From: Nitrosarchaeum sp.
Lineage (GTDB): Archaea; Thermoproteota; Nitrososphaeria; Nitrososphaerales; Nitrosopumilaceae
NCBI GenBank assembly: GCA_025699025.1
Contig: JAILWJ010000002.1
Span: 186,001-250,000, forward strand
DNA length: 64,000 bases
Direction of reading: 5' to 3'
Of this stretch, positions 45,717 to 54,000 are shown piece after piece (position 1 is the first letter of the stretch; the number at the start of each line of letters is the position of its first letter). The position numbers and the translations under genes were made by a program. The notes below the pieces were generated by a model that saw nothing but the letters and a program-made list of their open reading frames with translations, made no database searches and was not told where the DNA came from.

Positions 45717-46892
45717 TTGAAGGTATCCAAAAAAGTCGCAGGTGTAGAGTATGCAATTAGAGATATTGTTTTAGCTGCAAGAAAGGTTCAACAGAAAGGA
45801 ATGAAGGTTGACTATCTTAACATCGGTGATCCCGTGCAATACGGTTTTCAACCACCCGACAATGTAAAGCAAGCTCTGATTGATGCAATTAATCGAGGCG
45901 AAAATTACTATTCTACATCAGAAGGACTGGTTGAGCTTCGTGATGAGATTGCAAAAAAAGAAAACGCAAAGGGACTCTCAATTTGTGCCGACGATGTTCT
46001 AATTACAAACGGCGTCTCTGAAGGGCTAGACATGGTGATTTCCTCAATTGTGGAAGAAGGCGACGAGGTGTTGCTGCCAGGCCCATACTATCCTCCATAT
46101 GCCTCATATGTCAGGCTGCATGGAGGGGTTCCCGTAGAGTTTGCAGTTGACTTGGAGCACTCTACGCCAGACATTGAGGATATCCGAAAAAAAATTACTC
46201 CAAAGACTGTGGCAATCTGCCTTATCAGCCCAAACAACCCAACCGGAGTTGTATTCAATGAAAATTCATTGAGAGATCTGGTAAACATTGCAAATCAAAA
46301 CAATCTCTATATCATTTGCGATGAAATCTATGATCAAATTATCTTTGATGAGAAATTTACCGGAATAGGCAAAGTCGCAGGCGACTCGCCAGTAATAATA
46401 CTAAACGGTTTTTCCAAAGTGCACCTCATGTCTGGATGGAGGATTGGCTATATTGCATTTAATCAATCCCCGAGATTGGAAGAGCTTCGTGAAAACCTAC
46501 CAAAACTTGCCAGAGTGCGCATTGCAACAAACCTTCCCGTACAGTATGCCGCACTAGAGTCCTTGCGAGGACCGCAAGACTATATCTCAAAGTTTGTCTC
46601 CGAAATCAAACTCCGCAGAGACTTGGTTATCAAAAGACTAAACGAAATACCCGGACTGTCTTGCCCAAACCCCAAAGGCTCGTTTTACGCATTTCCAAAA
46701 ATAGAGGACAATCGATTTGGAACCGATAAGGAGTTTGTCACAAAGCTACTGGAATCAAAAGGCGTATTGACTGTACATGGTTCCGGATTTGGCACGCAAT
46801 ATGGCAGCGGACATTTCAGACTGGTATATCTTCCAAGTCTTGATGTTTTGGACTCTGCAATGACAAAGATTGAAGAGTTTGTTACTCAGTAG
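45717..46892 (+). CDS. PLP-dependent aminotransferase, class I/II
   Basis: This protein has about 391 residues and starts at TTG 45717 (MKVSKKVAGVEYAIRDIVL). Earlier in-frame starts fall inside the tRNA-Arg gene. NIGDP, ISPNNPTGVVF, CDEIYDQI and the PLP-lysine motif NGFSKVHLMSGWRIGY are all present, as in aspartate/alanine aminotransferases of subclass I-gamma. It likely serves alanine or aspartate family metabolism. It overlaps the convergent flavoprotein gene by 7 bases. Confidence 0.92.
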   Translation: MKVSKKVAGVEYAIRDIVLAARKVQQKGMKVDYLNIGDPVQYGFQPPDNVKQALIDAINRGENYYSTSEGLVELRDEIAKKENAKGLSICADDVLITNGVSEGLDMVISSIVEEGDEVLLPGPYYPPYASYVRLHGGVPVEFAVDLEHSTPDIEDIRKKITPKTVAICLISPNNPTGVVFNENSLRDLVNIANQNNLYIICDEIYDQIIFDEKFTGIGKVAGDSPVIILNGFSKVHLMSGWRIGYIAFNQSPRLEELRENLPKLARVRIATNLPVQYAALESLRGPQDYISKFVSEIKLRRDLVIKRLNEIPGLSCPNPKGSFYAFPKIEDNRFGTDKEFVTKLLESKGVLTVHGSGFGTQYGSGHFRLVYLPSLDVLDSAMTKIEEFVTQ

Positions 46893-47287
46893 TTCCATAC
46901 ATGCCATTTTTCCGCAACGATCTCTATTATGCAATCAGTGTCATCTAGCAGTTCTTTGGCTGATTTGTTTTTGATGCTAGAAAAATATCTGAGAAGAATC
47001 CTTTTTGCAATTCTTTTTACCTTGGATTTTTCTAAAATCAGGTTTGCATTTCCCTGACCCATCACACCATAGATATCGGGAGCATTTACTCCTACATCTA
47101 CGCAAAAACTAACGTGCTTGTTTTTCTTTACATTTTTTGCTTTCCGAGTTTTCGTATTTGTGCCAACATAGATTTTTTTTGAACTGTACAAATACCATAC
47201 AGGCACAATGTGCGGGGTCTTGTCATTCCCTATTGTTGCCAACCGTAAGATCTTTTGCGATTTTAGAAATTTATCTCGGCTGTTCAT
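46886..47287 (-). CDS. Pyridoxamine 5'-phosphate oxidase-like split-barrel flavoprotein
   Basis: This 133-residue protein has the FMN/F420-binding split-barrel pattern: FLKSQKILRLATIGNDKTPHIVPVWYLY at the start, then VGTNTKTRKAKNVKKNKHVSFCVD and IYGVMGQGNANLIL. Relatives bind FMN or F420 and reduce small substrates. The F420-linked reductase encoded nearby at 47520 makes F420 use plausible. It overlaps the next upstream gene by 17 bases. Confidence 0.82.
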   Translation of the reverse strand: MNSRDKFLKSQKILRLATIGNDKTPHIVPVWYLYSSKKIYVGTNTKTRKAKNVKKNKHVSFCVDVGVNAPDIYGVMGQGNANLILEKSKVKRIAKRILLRYFSSIKNKSAKELLDDTDCIIEIVAEKWHVWNY

Positions 47288-47504
47288 GTCTTCTAAATCC
47301 TAATGCTATCATAAAAACACCAAATCCAATCATCCCCGCAGACATTTTCTCATTTGTTATCTCCGAATTTAGTAAAAAGTCTGACATGAATTCTGGCCCC
47401 CAAATAAGCAACTGTCTTACAAGAACGATTCCTGCCATGATGAGAAACAGTGCACCTATGGCTGTGTACCAGTTTCTTCCACGTCGATAATACTCGTGAC
47501 TCAT
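47271..47504 (-). CDS. Two-TM small membrane protein
   Basis: This 77-residue protein has two membrane helices (about 12-32 and 50-68) and basic ends (RRGRNW, FRRHEQPR). It overlaps the start of the split-barrel flavoprotein and follows the F420 reductase by 15 bases, so the three minus-strand genes probably share an mRNA. No family recognised. Confidence 0.6.
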   Translation of the reverse strand: MSHEYYRRGRNWYTAIGALFLIMAGIVLVRQLLIWGPEFMSDFLLNSEITNEKMSAGMIGFGVFMIALGFRRHEQPR

Positions 47505-47519
47505 AGCATTGTAATGTGC

Positions 47520-48191
47520 TCAGATAATTTTGATTCCGGGATTTTTTATCTTGTTTTGAATCATTGCATTGAGTAGTAGCGGCGTCGCAATCTCTGCCAT
47601 GTACGACAACTCTCCAGGCCCCAAGTAAATTGGCCTTAGTCCCTTTATCTCATTTATCAAACCATTTACGACCTCGACTGATTCCTTGTCATCCCCGCAC
47701 ACAAAAATATCATAGTCTAGCTCCAGCGTCGGATTTACCAGTTTCTTTTCTGAAATTACATGAAAAGCCGAGACCAGCTTGGATTTGTCCTTGACATACT
47801 TTGATACGAGCTGGTATGAAAACGGCTTGCCCTCCTTGATTGGAATAAACTCAAAGCCTACATCAGTCTTTGTCATTGGAACTATTGGCGATATTACAAC
47901 GCAACTGTCTTTTGTCTTTGGTAGAACCTCGGAGCAAACTGCATCAATATTCTCATATGGAATTGATAAAACCAAGACATCACTCTGTTCTGCCACAGAA
48001 ACATTGTCGCTTCCAGTTATTGTTCCTTTTATTTCTCCAAAAGCTTCTTTTGCAAGATTTGCATATTCCTCAGCTGCGCCTGATGCTCTTGCCGCATCTC
48101 TGGAACCTACCATCACATCATGATTCTGAGACCATCTCAGAGCAAAACCTTTTCCCATTCCACCGGTTCCGCCAATTATTCCCACCTTCAT
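47520..48191 (-). CDS. npdG: F420H2:NADP+ oxidoreductase (NpdG-like)
   Basis: This is a 223-residue protein. VGIIGGTGGMGKGFALRWS is the NADP site, VMVGSRD the phosphate-binding Ser/Arg, VLVLSIPYEN the F420-contact region, and the C-terminus GELSYMAEIATPLLLNAM closes the fold. It moves hydride between coenzyme F420 and NADP. Its length is normal. First gene of a three-gene minus-strand set with a small membrane protein and a split-barrel flavoprotein. Confidence 0.88.
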   Translation of the reverse strand: MKVGIIGGTGGMGKGFALRWSQNHDVMVGSRDAARASGAAEEYANLAKEAFGEIKGTITGSDNVSVAEQSDVLVLSIPYENIDAVCSEVLPKTKDSCVVISPIVPMTKTDVGFEFIPIKEGKPFSYQLVSKYVKDKSKLVSAFHVISEKKLVNPTLELDYDIFVCGDDKESVEVVNGLINEIKGLRPIYLGPGELSYMAEIATPLLLNAMIQNKIKNPGIKII

Positions 48192-48241
48192 GAACTTTCT
48201 CTGATAATGTTATTATTATCTCTATTTGGCATGCGATTCAG

Positions 48242-48865
48242 TTGGGTTCGATAATTTTTTTAAGACATGGGCAGGCAAAAAATAATACTGAAAGAATTCT
48301 GGCAGGAAGAACTCCTGGAATTCCATTAACTGAGAAAGGAGTTGATCAGGCCAAAAAGGCAGCCGAATTCCTAGAACACATGAACATCTCTGCAATCTAC
48401 TCCAGTCCAATTGAGAGGGCAAAACACACAGCAGAAATCGTCGGTGCCCATAACTCAGTTGATGTTCGAATTGATGAGAGACTAATTGAGTTGGACATGG
48501 GAAAATTCACCGGTATGCCGTATGAGCAGATATTTTCCAGCCATGGAAATGTATTTATGAAATTTTACAGCGGCGAGCTAGAGATTGCTCACAATGGCGT
48601 TGAGACTTTTGATCAAGTAAAAAAGCGAGTTCTTGGAATAGTGGATCATGTGTTGGATAACCATGCAGATGAAAACGTCGTCCTTGTAACTCACATGGAT
48701 CCAATAAAGGCGATGCTGTCTACCATAGTGGATCTGACTCCTGAAAATCTCTTTGAGTTAATTATTGCAAATGCATCACTTAACATATTCCGAGAATACA
48801 AACGCAAGTTTTCTGTATCTGGACTCAATGTGATGCATCCTTCCAGATTCGATCAGGATTGGTAG
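48242..48865 (+). CDS. Histidine phosphatase family protein (PGM-like)
   Basis: This is a 207-residue protein. FLRHGQAKNNTERILAGRTPGIPLT carries the catalytic RHG, IYSSPIERAKHTAEIV the second Arg, and LVTHMDPIKAML the later catalytic His. It belongs to the phosphoglycerate mutase-like superfamily, with sugar-phosphate or alpha-ribazole phosphate substrates possible. TTG start just before the RHG strand, so a short leader is expected. It lies directly upstream of the oxidase operon. Confidence 0.88.
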   Translation: MGSIIFLRHGQAKNNTERILAGRTPGIPLTEKGVDQAKKAAEFLEHMNISAIYSSPIERAKHTAEIVGAHNSVDVRIDERLIELDMGKFTGMPYEQIFSSHGNVFMKFYSGELEIAHNGVETFDQVKKRVLGIVDHVLDNHADENVVLVTHMDPIKAMLSTIVDLTPENLFELIIANASLNIFREYKRKFSVSGLNVMHPSRFDQDW

Positions 48866-48880
48866 CTAGTAATCTTGAAA

Positions 48881-48891
48881 ACCCTTAAATA
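48881..48891 (+). promoter_or_regulatory. TATA box of the terminal oxidase operon
   Basis: ACCCTTAAATA lies about 33 bases before ATG 48920 and 42 before ATG 48929. It gives a predicted transcript start near 48912 for the run of oxidase genes that follows. Confidence 0.5.
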
Positions 48892-48919
48892 GAAATCAAA
48901 GGGCACGTCAATCACGCTA

Positions 48920-49183
48920 ATGACGAGTATGGTCGGTCTATTCTTAGTATTGGCAGTTTTGATAATAATTCCAGCAGCTGATTATGTATTTGCTGCAGGT
49001 GACGAGCCCGGAGAATATGTTGATAGGCGTGTTTTGATTTGGAACTTGTTCTTTAGAATGATGACGGTTGCATTTACTGTTGGTGCTGTGGTGTCTGGCA
49101 CGATGATTTGGCTGGTTTGGCGATTCAGAGAATCTCATCCAAAGGCCACGCCAACCCCATATGAAAAGGAAGGAGTATGGTAG
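48920..49183 (+). CDS. Oxidase subunit II, N-terminal membrane part (split)
   Basis: This is an 87-residue protein with a signal-like hydrophobic N-terminus (about 4-26), GDEPGEYVDRRVLIWNLFFR, and a second membrane helix (about 45-68). The stretch before helix 2 and the position just ahead of the CuA protein suggest it supplies the first membrane segment normally fused to subunit II. Subunit-II-like naming is inferred from context and layout. It ends 3 bases before the CuA gene. Confidence 0.7.
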   Translation: MTSMVGLFLVLAVLIIIPAADYVFAAGDEPGEYVDRRVLIWNLFFRMMTVAFTVGAVVSGTMIWLVWRFRESHPKATPTPYEKEGVW

Positions 49184-49186
49184 AAT

Positions 49187-49618
49187 ATGGGCGGACACTC
49201 TAACTGGCCTGAATGGATCTATATTGGAATTGTCATTGCCTTGATGACTTGGGTCGGAGCAGAAGCTTGGAATGTGGAGAGACTTGTAGAACATATCCCT
49301 GCAGATGCCGAAGTAATCAAAGTCACAGGGCAGCAGTGGTTCTGGTCATTTGAGCATGAGGATGGAACCAAGGAGATTGGCGAACTGCACGTAGAGGCTG
49401 GAAAAGCATACAAGTTTGAAATTTATTCTAAAGACGTTAACCACTCTTTTAACATTCATGATTATGTTGTTTTAATGGATGCAGTTCCTGGCAGAGTCAA
49501 TACTGTCTGGTTTGCACCTGACAAGGCAGGCGAGCATGACATACAGTGCAGGGAATACTGTGGTTTAATTCACTATAACATGCGCGGCAAACTAATTGTG
49601 GAGGAGCCATCATCTTGA
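49187..49618 (+). CDS. coxB: Cytochrome c oxidase subunit II, CuA domain
   Basis: This is a 143-residue protein with one membrane helix (about 9-25), then the cupredoxin domain. GQQWFWSFEHEDG is the conserved Trp-rich electron-entry region, VNHSFNIHDYVVLMDAVPG supplies the first CuA histidine, and CREYCGLIHYNM gives the remaining Cys-x-Glu-x-Cys-x3-His-x2-Met ligands. All CuA ligands are intact. It takes electrons from a small copper protein, there being no obvious cytochrome c here. Confidence 0.93.
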   Translation: MGGHSNWPEWIYIGIVIALMTWVGAEAWNVERLVEHIPADAEVIKVTGQQWFWSFEHEDGTKEIGELHVEAGKAYKFEIYSKDVNHSFNIHDYVVLMDAVPGRVNTVWFAPDKAGEHDIQCREYCGLIHYNMRGKLIVEEPSS

Positions 49619-49661
49619 TGCTAAAACATTTATCTGTAATTTCAAGTGAGGAGACTGTCTA

Positions 49662-51188
49662 ATGGTTCTAGAATTACAAAAGCCGCGTCCAATCTGGCAA
49701 ATAATGTTCTCAACTCATCATACTGATGTAGGTCTGCTATACCTTATCATGTCCCTTGGATTCTTGTTCTTGGGAGGAGCACTGGCACTTGCAATTCGTG
49801 CAGAATTGTTTTTGCCAGGAGCCCAGTTCATTGGCGATGCGATGACATTTAACAGAATGTTTACTGTTCATGGAACAACACTGATCTTTTTGTTCTTGTT
49901 GCCATTTGCATCGGCCGTTGGTAACTACTTTGTGCCAATCATGGTACGATACAAAGACATGGCATATCCGAAACTTAACGCAATTGCATTTTGGATGATT
50001 CCTCCAGCAGGCGCACTAATCTGGTTAGGCTTTGCGGACTTTACATGGTATGCAACTCCGCCGTACTCTATCATTAGTGCACCAGGTCCAGCAGCTGACA
50101 TGTGGATTTTTGGACTAAAGATTTTGGGCATCTCTTCAATATTGGGCGCAATCAACTTTATTGTCACTATCTTAAAATGCAAACATCCAGACATGTCAAT
50201 TGGTCAGGTGCCTTTACTGGCTTGGTCATTTTTGTCATCTTCCTTGATTGTACTAGTTGCAATCCCAACGTTTGCAGCAGCACTTTTGATGCTGCTTACT
50301 GATAGATTGGGAGTGTCTGGATTCTTCAATCCTGCAATGGGAGGAGACCCGATTGCGTATGCCCATCTGTTTTGGTTTACGTTCCATCCTGAGGTGTATG
50401 TACTTGTAATTCCAGCAATTGGTATGATGTATGAAATAATTCCAAGATTCTCAAGAAAGCCGATATTCAGCTACAACTCTGGCGTATTTGCATTTGTTTT
50501 GTTATCTGTTGTCAGCTTTTCATCCTGGGCACATCACATGTATGCAACCGGAATGTCCTTCACTGAAAAGACTGTATTTATGGTAGGAACATTGGCAGCA
50601 GTACCGGCATCTGCCATGCATGTCTTTAACTTTATTGCAACAATGTGGAATGGTCGAATCAAGTTTGCAACACCAATGATGTGGGCCGTTGGAGGAATTG
50701 CACTATTCTTCTCAGCAGGAGCAGGCGGTGTGGTAAACAGCGCAATGCCATTGGACTTTTCAACACATGACACATACTGGGTAGTTGGACACTTCCACCT
50801 GTTTGTAATGGGTACTATTGCATTTGGATCAATTGGTTATCTCTACTACATGTTCCCATATGTTACAGGAAGAATGTACAATGAAAAGTTGGGCGTAATC
50901 CACTTTATACTCTCATTTATTGGAACCATACTGGTATTCTTTACACAGCACATACTTGGTCTGTATGGAATGCCAAGAAGAATCTTTGATTATCCACCAA
51001 TCCCAGAATGGATTGCCATGAACCAAATTGCTACAGTAGGTGCAATGATTATTGGTGTAAGCATGGCAATATTCTTGGCAAACATTATCTACAGTTCAGG
51101 TAAAGGAAAGATTGCAAATACAGACGACCCATTTGGTCTTGGAGGCAAATACTATTATCCATTCGAGCAAAAGAACCCACATCACTAG
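49662..51188 (+). CDS. coxA: Heme-copper oxidase subunit I
   Basis: This 508-residue protein has about 12 membrane helices. Low-spin heme His lies in FTVHGTTLIF, the CuB His-Tyr pair in FHPEVYVLVIP, the CuB His pair in SWAHHMYATGM, and the two helix-X histidines in VGHFHLF. The usual K-channel lysine region reads PASAMHVFNF without Lys, which suggests a B-type-like proton path. It is the catalytic core reducing O2 to water at the cytoplasmic membrane. Confidence 0.95.
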   Translation: MVLELQKPRPIWQIMFSTHHTDVGLLYLIMSLGFLFLGGALALAIRAELFLPGAQFIGDAMTFNRMFTVHGTTLIFLFLLPFASAVGNYFVPIMVRYKDMAYPKLNAIAFWMIPPAGALIWLGFADFTWYATPPYSIISAPGPAADMWIFGLKILGISSILGAINFIVTILKCKHPDMSIGQVPLLAWSFLSSSLIVLVAIPTFAAALLMLLTDRLGVSGFFNPAMGGDPIAYAHLFWFTFHPEVYVLVIPAIGMMYEIIPRFSRKPIFSYNSGVFAFVLLSVVSFSSWAHHMYATGMSFTEKTVFMVGTLAAVPASAMHVFNFIATMWNGRIKFATPMMWAVGGIALFFSAGAGGVVNSAMPLDFSTHDTYWVVGHFHLFVMGTIAFGSIGYLYYMFPYVTGRMYNEKLGVIHFILSFIGTILVFFTQHILGLYGMPRRIFDYPPIPEWIAMNQIATVGAMIIGVSMAIFLANIIYSSGKGKIANTDDPFGLGGKYYYPFEQKNPHH

Positions 51189-51200
51189 GAGAGAAATGAA

Positions 51201-52163
51201 ATGAGTCAAAACAACGAAACAATTTACAGAACAACAACTGCCAGAACCGGCAAGATGATGACAATCATGTTGGGCATTTGCATAGTCGGCGGTGCAATCT
51301 TCTTTAGTATGTGGGATTACTGGATCTCCGCTCCTGCACCTGTTGTAGGGATGATGAGTGAAACAACAGAACACGATGTAAAGGCTGCATTTTCAGGCGT
51401 TCATCACCCGGTAAGTTTGTCCTTTGTTGAATCATCTGACTTTAGAACACTGGCATTTAATGCGCTACCCGGTGAGGAAGGAAACAACCCGACCATCAAC
51501 GTAAATGTCGGTGATGAGATTAATTTTAGCGTAGTTAACGATGGGAAATCATTTCATTCATTTGGTGTAACAAAGGCAACAGAAGGATTCTCTGGTATCA
51601 TTCCAGGCTCTGAGATTGCAAGCGCATCAAACCCACTAAAGCCAGGCGAAAGTGGCGAGTCTAAGTTCATTCCTGGTGAGGAGGGCACATACTATTACAT
51701 CTGTACCGTTCCAGGTCATAGAGAGCAAGGAATGGTCGGCGAAATCATTGTGGGTCCGGCAAAGTCATCTGGAGGCTCAGCAAAGGCAGCAGCGCCTACC
51801 GGAGTAAGTCACAGTTTCAGCGTAGACTTTGTTGAATCATCTGACTTTAGAACACTGGCATTTAATGCGCTACCCGGTGAGGAAGGCCACAACCCAGACT
51901 TTGTTGTAAACTCTGGTGATGAAGTCACTTTCACTGCAGCAAATGTTGGCAAGTCATTTCACTCATTTGGAATTGTATCAAACCCAGAAGACTTTAACAA
52001 TGTACTATGGGACTCTGAGATTGCAAGCGCATCAAACCCGCTAAAGCCCGGTCAAAGCGGTGAGACTACCTTTATAGCTGGCGCACCAGGCACATACTAT
52101 TACATCTGTACCGTTCCAGGACATGCCCTTCAAGGCATGCAAGGCTCTTTCATTGTAGAATAA
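51201..52163 (+). CDS. Membrane-anchored two-domain cupredoxin
   Basis: This is a 320-residue protein. One membrane helix (about 15-37) anchors two plastocyanin-like domains (about 70-190 and 205-320). Each has FHSFG with a copper His, and CTVPGH followed by a Met (REQGM or LQGM), so both type 1 sites look complete. The domains share blocks that are identical at the DNA level. It lies 12 bases after subunit I and probably passes electrons to the CuA centre. Confidence 0.93.
   Translation: MSQNNETIYRTTTARTGKMMTIMLGICIVGGAIFFSMWDYWISAPAPVVGMMSETTEHDVKAAFSGVHHPVSLSFVESSDFRTLAFNALPGEEGNNPTINVNVGDEINFSVVNDGKSFHSFGVTKATEGFSGIIPGSEIASASNPLKPGESGESKFIPGEEGTYYYICTVPGHREQGMVGEIIVGPAKSSGGSAKAAAPTGVSHSFSVDFVESSDFRTLAFNALPGEEGHNPDFVVNSGDEVTFTAANVGKSFHSFGIVSNPEDFNNVLWDSEIASASNPLKPGQSGETTFIAGAPGTYYYICTVPGHALQGMQGSFIVE
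51422..51481 (+). repeat. 60-bp exact direct repeat, copy 1 (cupredoxin domain 1)
   Basis: The first copy of a 60-base block encodes FVESSDFRTLAFNALPGEEG. The identical second copy begins at 51827, 405 bases later, in the matching position of domain 2. No mismatch was seen. Confidence 0.9.
51827..51886 (+). repeat. 60-bp exact direct repeat, copy 2 (cupredoxin domain 2)
   Basis: The second copy of the block at 51422. Shorter near-identical blocks also occur around GAGATTGCAAGCGCATCAAA (51613 and 52017) and in the copper-ligand segment CTVPGH. Confidence 0.9.
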
Positions 52164-52165
52164 AC

Positions 52166-52609
52166 TTGGCAATTCAATATCTAGCACTAACAACTCTGAT
52201 AGTTCTATATTCTTTGATGTTCGTAGGGGGGTATGTCTCAGCTGCAGGGCTCGGGTTGACATGCCCGGACTGGCCGCTTTGCCCTGGTGGATTGATGCCC
52301 AGTGATGAGTATCTTATTGAATGGATTCATAGACTGGTTGCAGTCACGACTGGCAGCCTTGTAATTGCCACCATGATTGCAAGCTGGATAAACAAAAGTG
52401 CTGATAAGAAAATCAAATTTACCAGCACATTTGGAGCCGCACTTGTAATCACGCAAATCACATTAGGTGCCTTGGTAATTGATCTAAAACTCCATGCAGT
52501 CCTTGTTGCAATCCATCTTGGCGTGGGGATCTTGTTGTTTGCAATGGTGTTGTTGACAGCTCTGTTTGCATTCAGAATCACAAGAAATACCATACAGGCT
52601 AAGGTCTAG
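52166..52609 (+). CDS. ctaA: Half-size heme A synthase (CtaA/COX15 family)
   Basis: This is a 147-residue protein with four membrane helices, half the length of the bacterial enzyme, as in several archaea where it acts as a dimer. GGYVSAAGLGLTCPDWPLCPGG carries the conserved loop with two Cys, EWIHRLVAVTTG and AIHLGVGILLF the heme histidines. It oxidises heme O to heme A for the oxidase. TTG start 2 bases after the cupredoxin stop, last gene of the oxidase operon. Confidence 0.9.
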   Translation: MAIQYLALTTLIVLYSLMFVGGYVSAAGLGLTCPDWPLCPGGLMPSDEYLIEWIHRLVAVTTGSLVIATMIASWINKSADKKIKFTSTFGAALVITQITLGALVIDLKLHAVLVAIHLGVGILLFAMVLLTALFAFRITRNTIQAKV

Positions 52610-53123
52610 TCTTAAATCTTAGCTTCTTTGGGAGATAAATATACACAACAACCACACCCAATGATACCGCACCGATGGTAATTGCAATAATGAATATGTA
52701 TCCAAACGGACTTTGTGTGCTCATGTTAAATGTATAAGTCAAAATGCCTGGATTGTCTCCCATGTCGTACAAATCCACTCGAACAATATGGTTGCCTGGT
52801 TCCTCCCAGACATAATCGACTTCGTAATGGCCTAACTCGTGTGACTGTGGGGGAATTGCATCAACCTGCTGATCATTGTAAAAGAACCTGACTCCCATTG
52901 TAAATCTGTCTACCTCCTCATAATTCTCATCTGTGACTCTGAAAAGAATCTGTGATGGCTCGCCTATCTGTGGAAACTCGGGAAGTGTGGCAACCTGCAC
53001 TCTGTATCCGCCAAGAAACTGCTCAGCTGAATTGAACATGGAGTGACCATGTCCCTCAGAAATTAATGGAGTGATCATCAGCATTACAAAAATCAGAAAA
53101 ACAATTGATCGCAATTTTCTCAT
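52599..53123 (-). CDS. Secreted, C-terminally anchored beta-domain protein near the oxidase operon
   Basis: This is a 174-residue protein with a signal peptide (1-22), the mature start GHGHSMF that could bind copper, a YtkA/FixH-like immunoglobulin fold (QIGEPSQILFRVTDENYEEV ... PGNHIVRVDLYD), and a membrane helix (about 140-165) before a basic tail. Position beside ctaA and the His/Met-rich N-terminus suggest a role in copper delivery to the oxidase, which is inference. It overlaps ctaA by 11 bases in convergent orientation. Confidence 0.7.
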   Translation of the reverse strand: MRKLRSIVFLIFVMLMITPLISEGHGHSMFNSAEQFLGGYRVQVATLPEFPQIGEPSQILFRVTDENYEEVDRFTMGVRFFYNDQQVDAIPPQSHELGHYEVDYVWEEPGNHIVRVDLYDMGDNPGILTYTFNMSTQSPFGYIFIIAITIGAVSLGVVVVYIYLPKKLRFKTRP

Positions 53124-53187
53124 AAAAAAAGTAATGATTCGAGTAGAATATAGTGTTAATCAATTTACATGGGAAAATCTTCAAAAC

Positions 53188-53197
53188 CTTTAAATCC
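53188..53197 (+). promoter_or_regulatory. TATA box of the SRPBCC gene
   Basis: CTTTAAATCC is centred about 28 bases before TTG 53220. This supports that codon as a leaderless start. Confidence 0.6.
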
Positions 53198-53219
53198 TTA
53201 TTGCCAAGACAGTGAATCG

Positions 53220-53822
53220 TTGACCGTCGTAACAAAATCAATCGATATTAAAACACCCGTAGAGAATGTTTTTACCTATTTTGCAAGACCAGAACACGTT
53301 TCTGACCAGATAAAGACTGATGCAGTAGGAATGACAGTAGTCCCCATGGATATCAAGGAGGGGATGGGTGTGGGAACAACATTTAGAATTATCGGCGACT
53401 TTAGCGGTAAACGTCTAGAATGGGATTGTGAAACCATCGAGTTTGTCAGAAATGAGAAAATCTCTGCAAAACAAATTGAGGGTCCATTTAAACACTGGCA
53501 AATAACCAATGAATTCAAGTCACTTGGCGGTAATCTTACCAGAATTACCATGACAGTAGATTATGAGATGCCATTTGGCCCGTTGGGTGCAATCTTGGAT
53601 AAAGCAAAGTTTGCAAAATCTGCAGAGAGAGGAATGGAAACTGCACTCTACAACGTCAGAGGACTGCTTGAAGGTAACGGCTCGATTCCAGTATACATCA
53701 CACTAGATGCATACCAAAAACTACTTGCCGAAAAGAAAAAGATGAACGATGTACCAGTTTCTACTGCACTTACTGCAATTCTGGAAAAGTACAGCGAAAT
53801 TGAAGCCAAAGCTCAAAACTAA
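53220..53822 (+). CDS. SRPBCC/START-like lipid- or ligand-binding protein
   Basis: This 200-residue protein starts at TTG (MTVVTKSIDIKTPVENVFTYFARPEH), chosen from the TATA position; a longer frame to 53169 would include the promoter. The first 150 residues fit the polyketide cyclase/coenzyme Q-binding SRPBCC fold. The last 50 form a charged helical tail (KKKMNDVPVSTALTAILEKYSEIEAK). Ligand unknown. Confidence 0.8.
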   Translation: MTVVTKSIDIKTPVENVFTYFARPEHVSDQIKTDAVGMTVVPMDIKEGMGVGTTFRIIGDFSGKRLEWDCETIEFVRNEKISAKQIEGPFKHWQITNEFKSLGGNLTRITMTVDYEMPFGPLGAILDKAKFAKSAERGMETALYNVRGLLEGNGSIPVYITLDAYQKLLAEKKKMNDVPVSTALTAILEKYSEIEAKAQN

Positions 53823-53881
53823 ATTTTCCTTTATTTTACAATCTTAAGATTAATAACAACTCTGGAAATCTGTATTTTTGT

Positions 53882-53958
53882 GGGTCTATGGCGCAGCCAG
53901 GTAGCGCACCGGACTCTTAATCCGGTTGTCGTGGGTCCGAATCCCACTAGACCCGCCA
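53882..53958 (+). tRNA. tRNA-Lys (anticodon CUU) with encoded CCA; integration target
   Basis: The cloverleaf has acceptor GGGTCTA/TAGACCC, anticodon stem CCGGA/TCCGG with loop CTCTTAA (anticodon CTT), and T arm GTGGG-TCCGAAT-CCCAC. The discriminator is G and CCA is encoded at 53956-53958. The recombinase gene begins 43 bases downstream, and GACCCGCCA from the tRNA end recurs at 53980-53988, so the 3' half is the likely attachment site. Confidence 0.95.
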
Positions 53959-53970
53959 TCCTTATTGGTC

Positions 53971-53978
53971 TTAAAATA
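53971..53978 (+). promoter_or_regulatory. TATA box of the integrase gene
   Basis: TTAAAATA lies between the tRNA-Lys and the recombinase, about 27 bases before TTG 54001. It argues against the longer reading frame that runs back into the tRNA. Confidence 0.5.
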
Positions 53979-54000
53979 CGACCCGCCACATTATGTATCA

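Noticed and set aside
53926-54000. Longer integrase N-terminus starting inside the tRNA-Lys
   Set aside because: The extra 25 codons translate the tRNA 3' half and the TATA box; TTG 54001 fits the promoter spacing.
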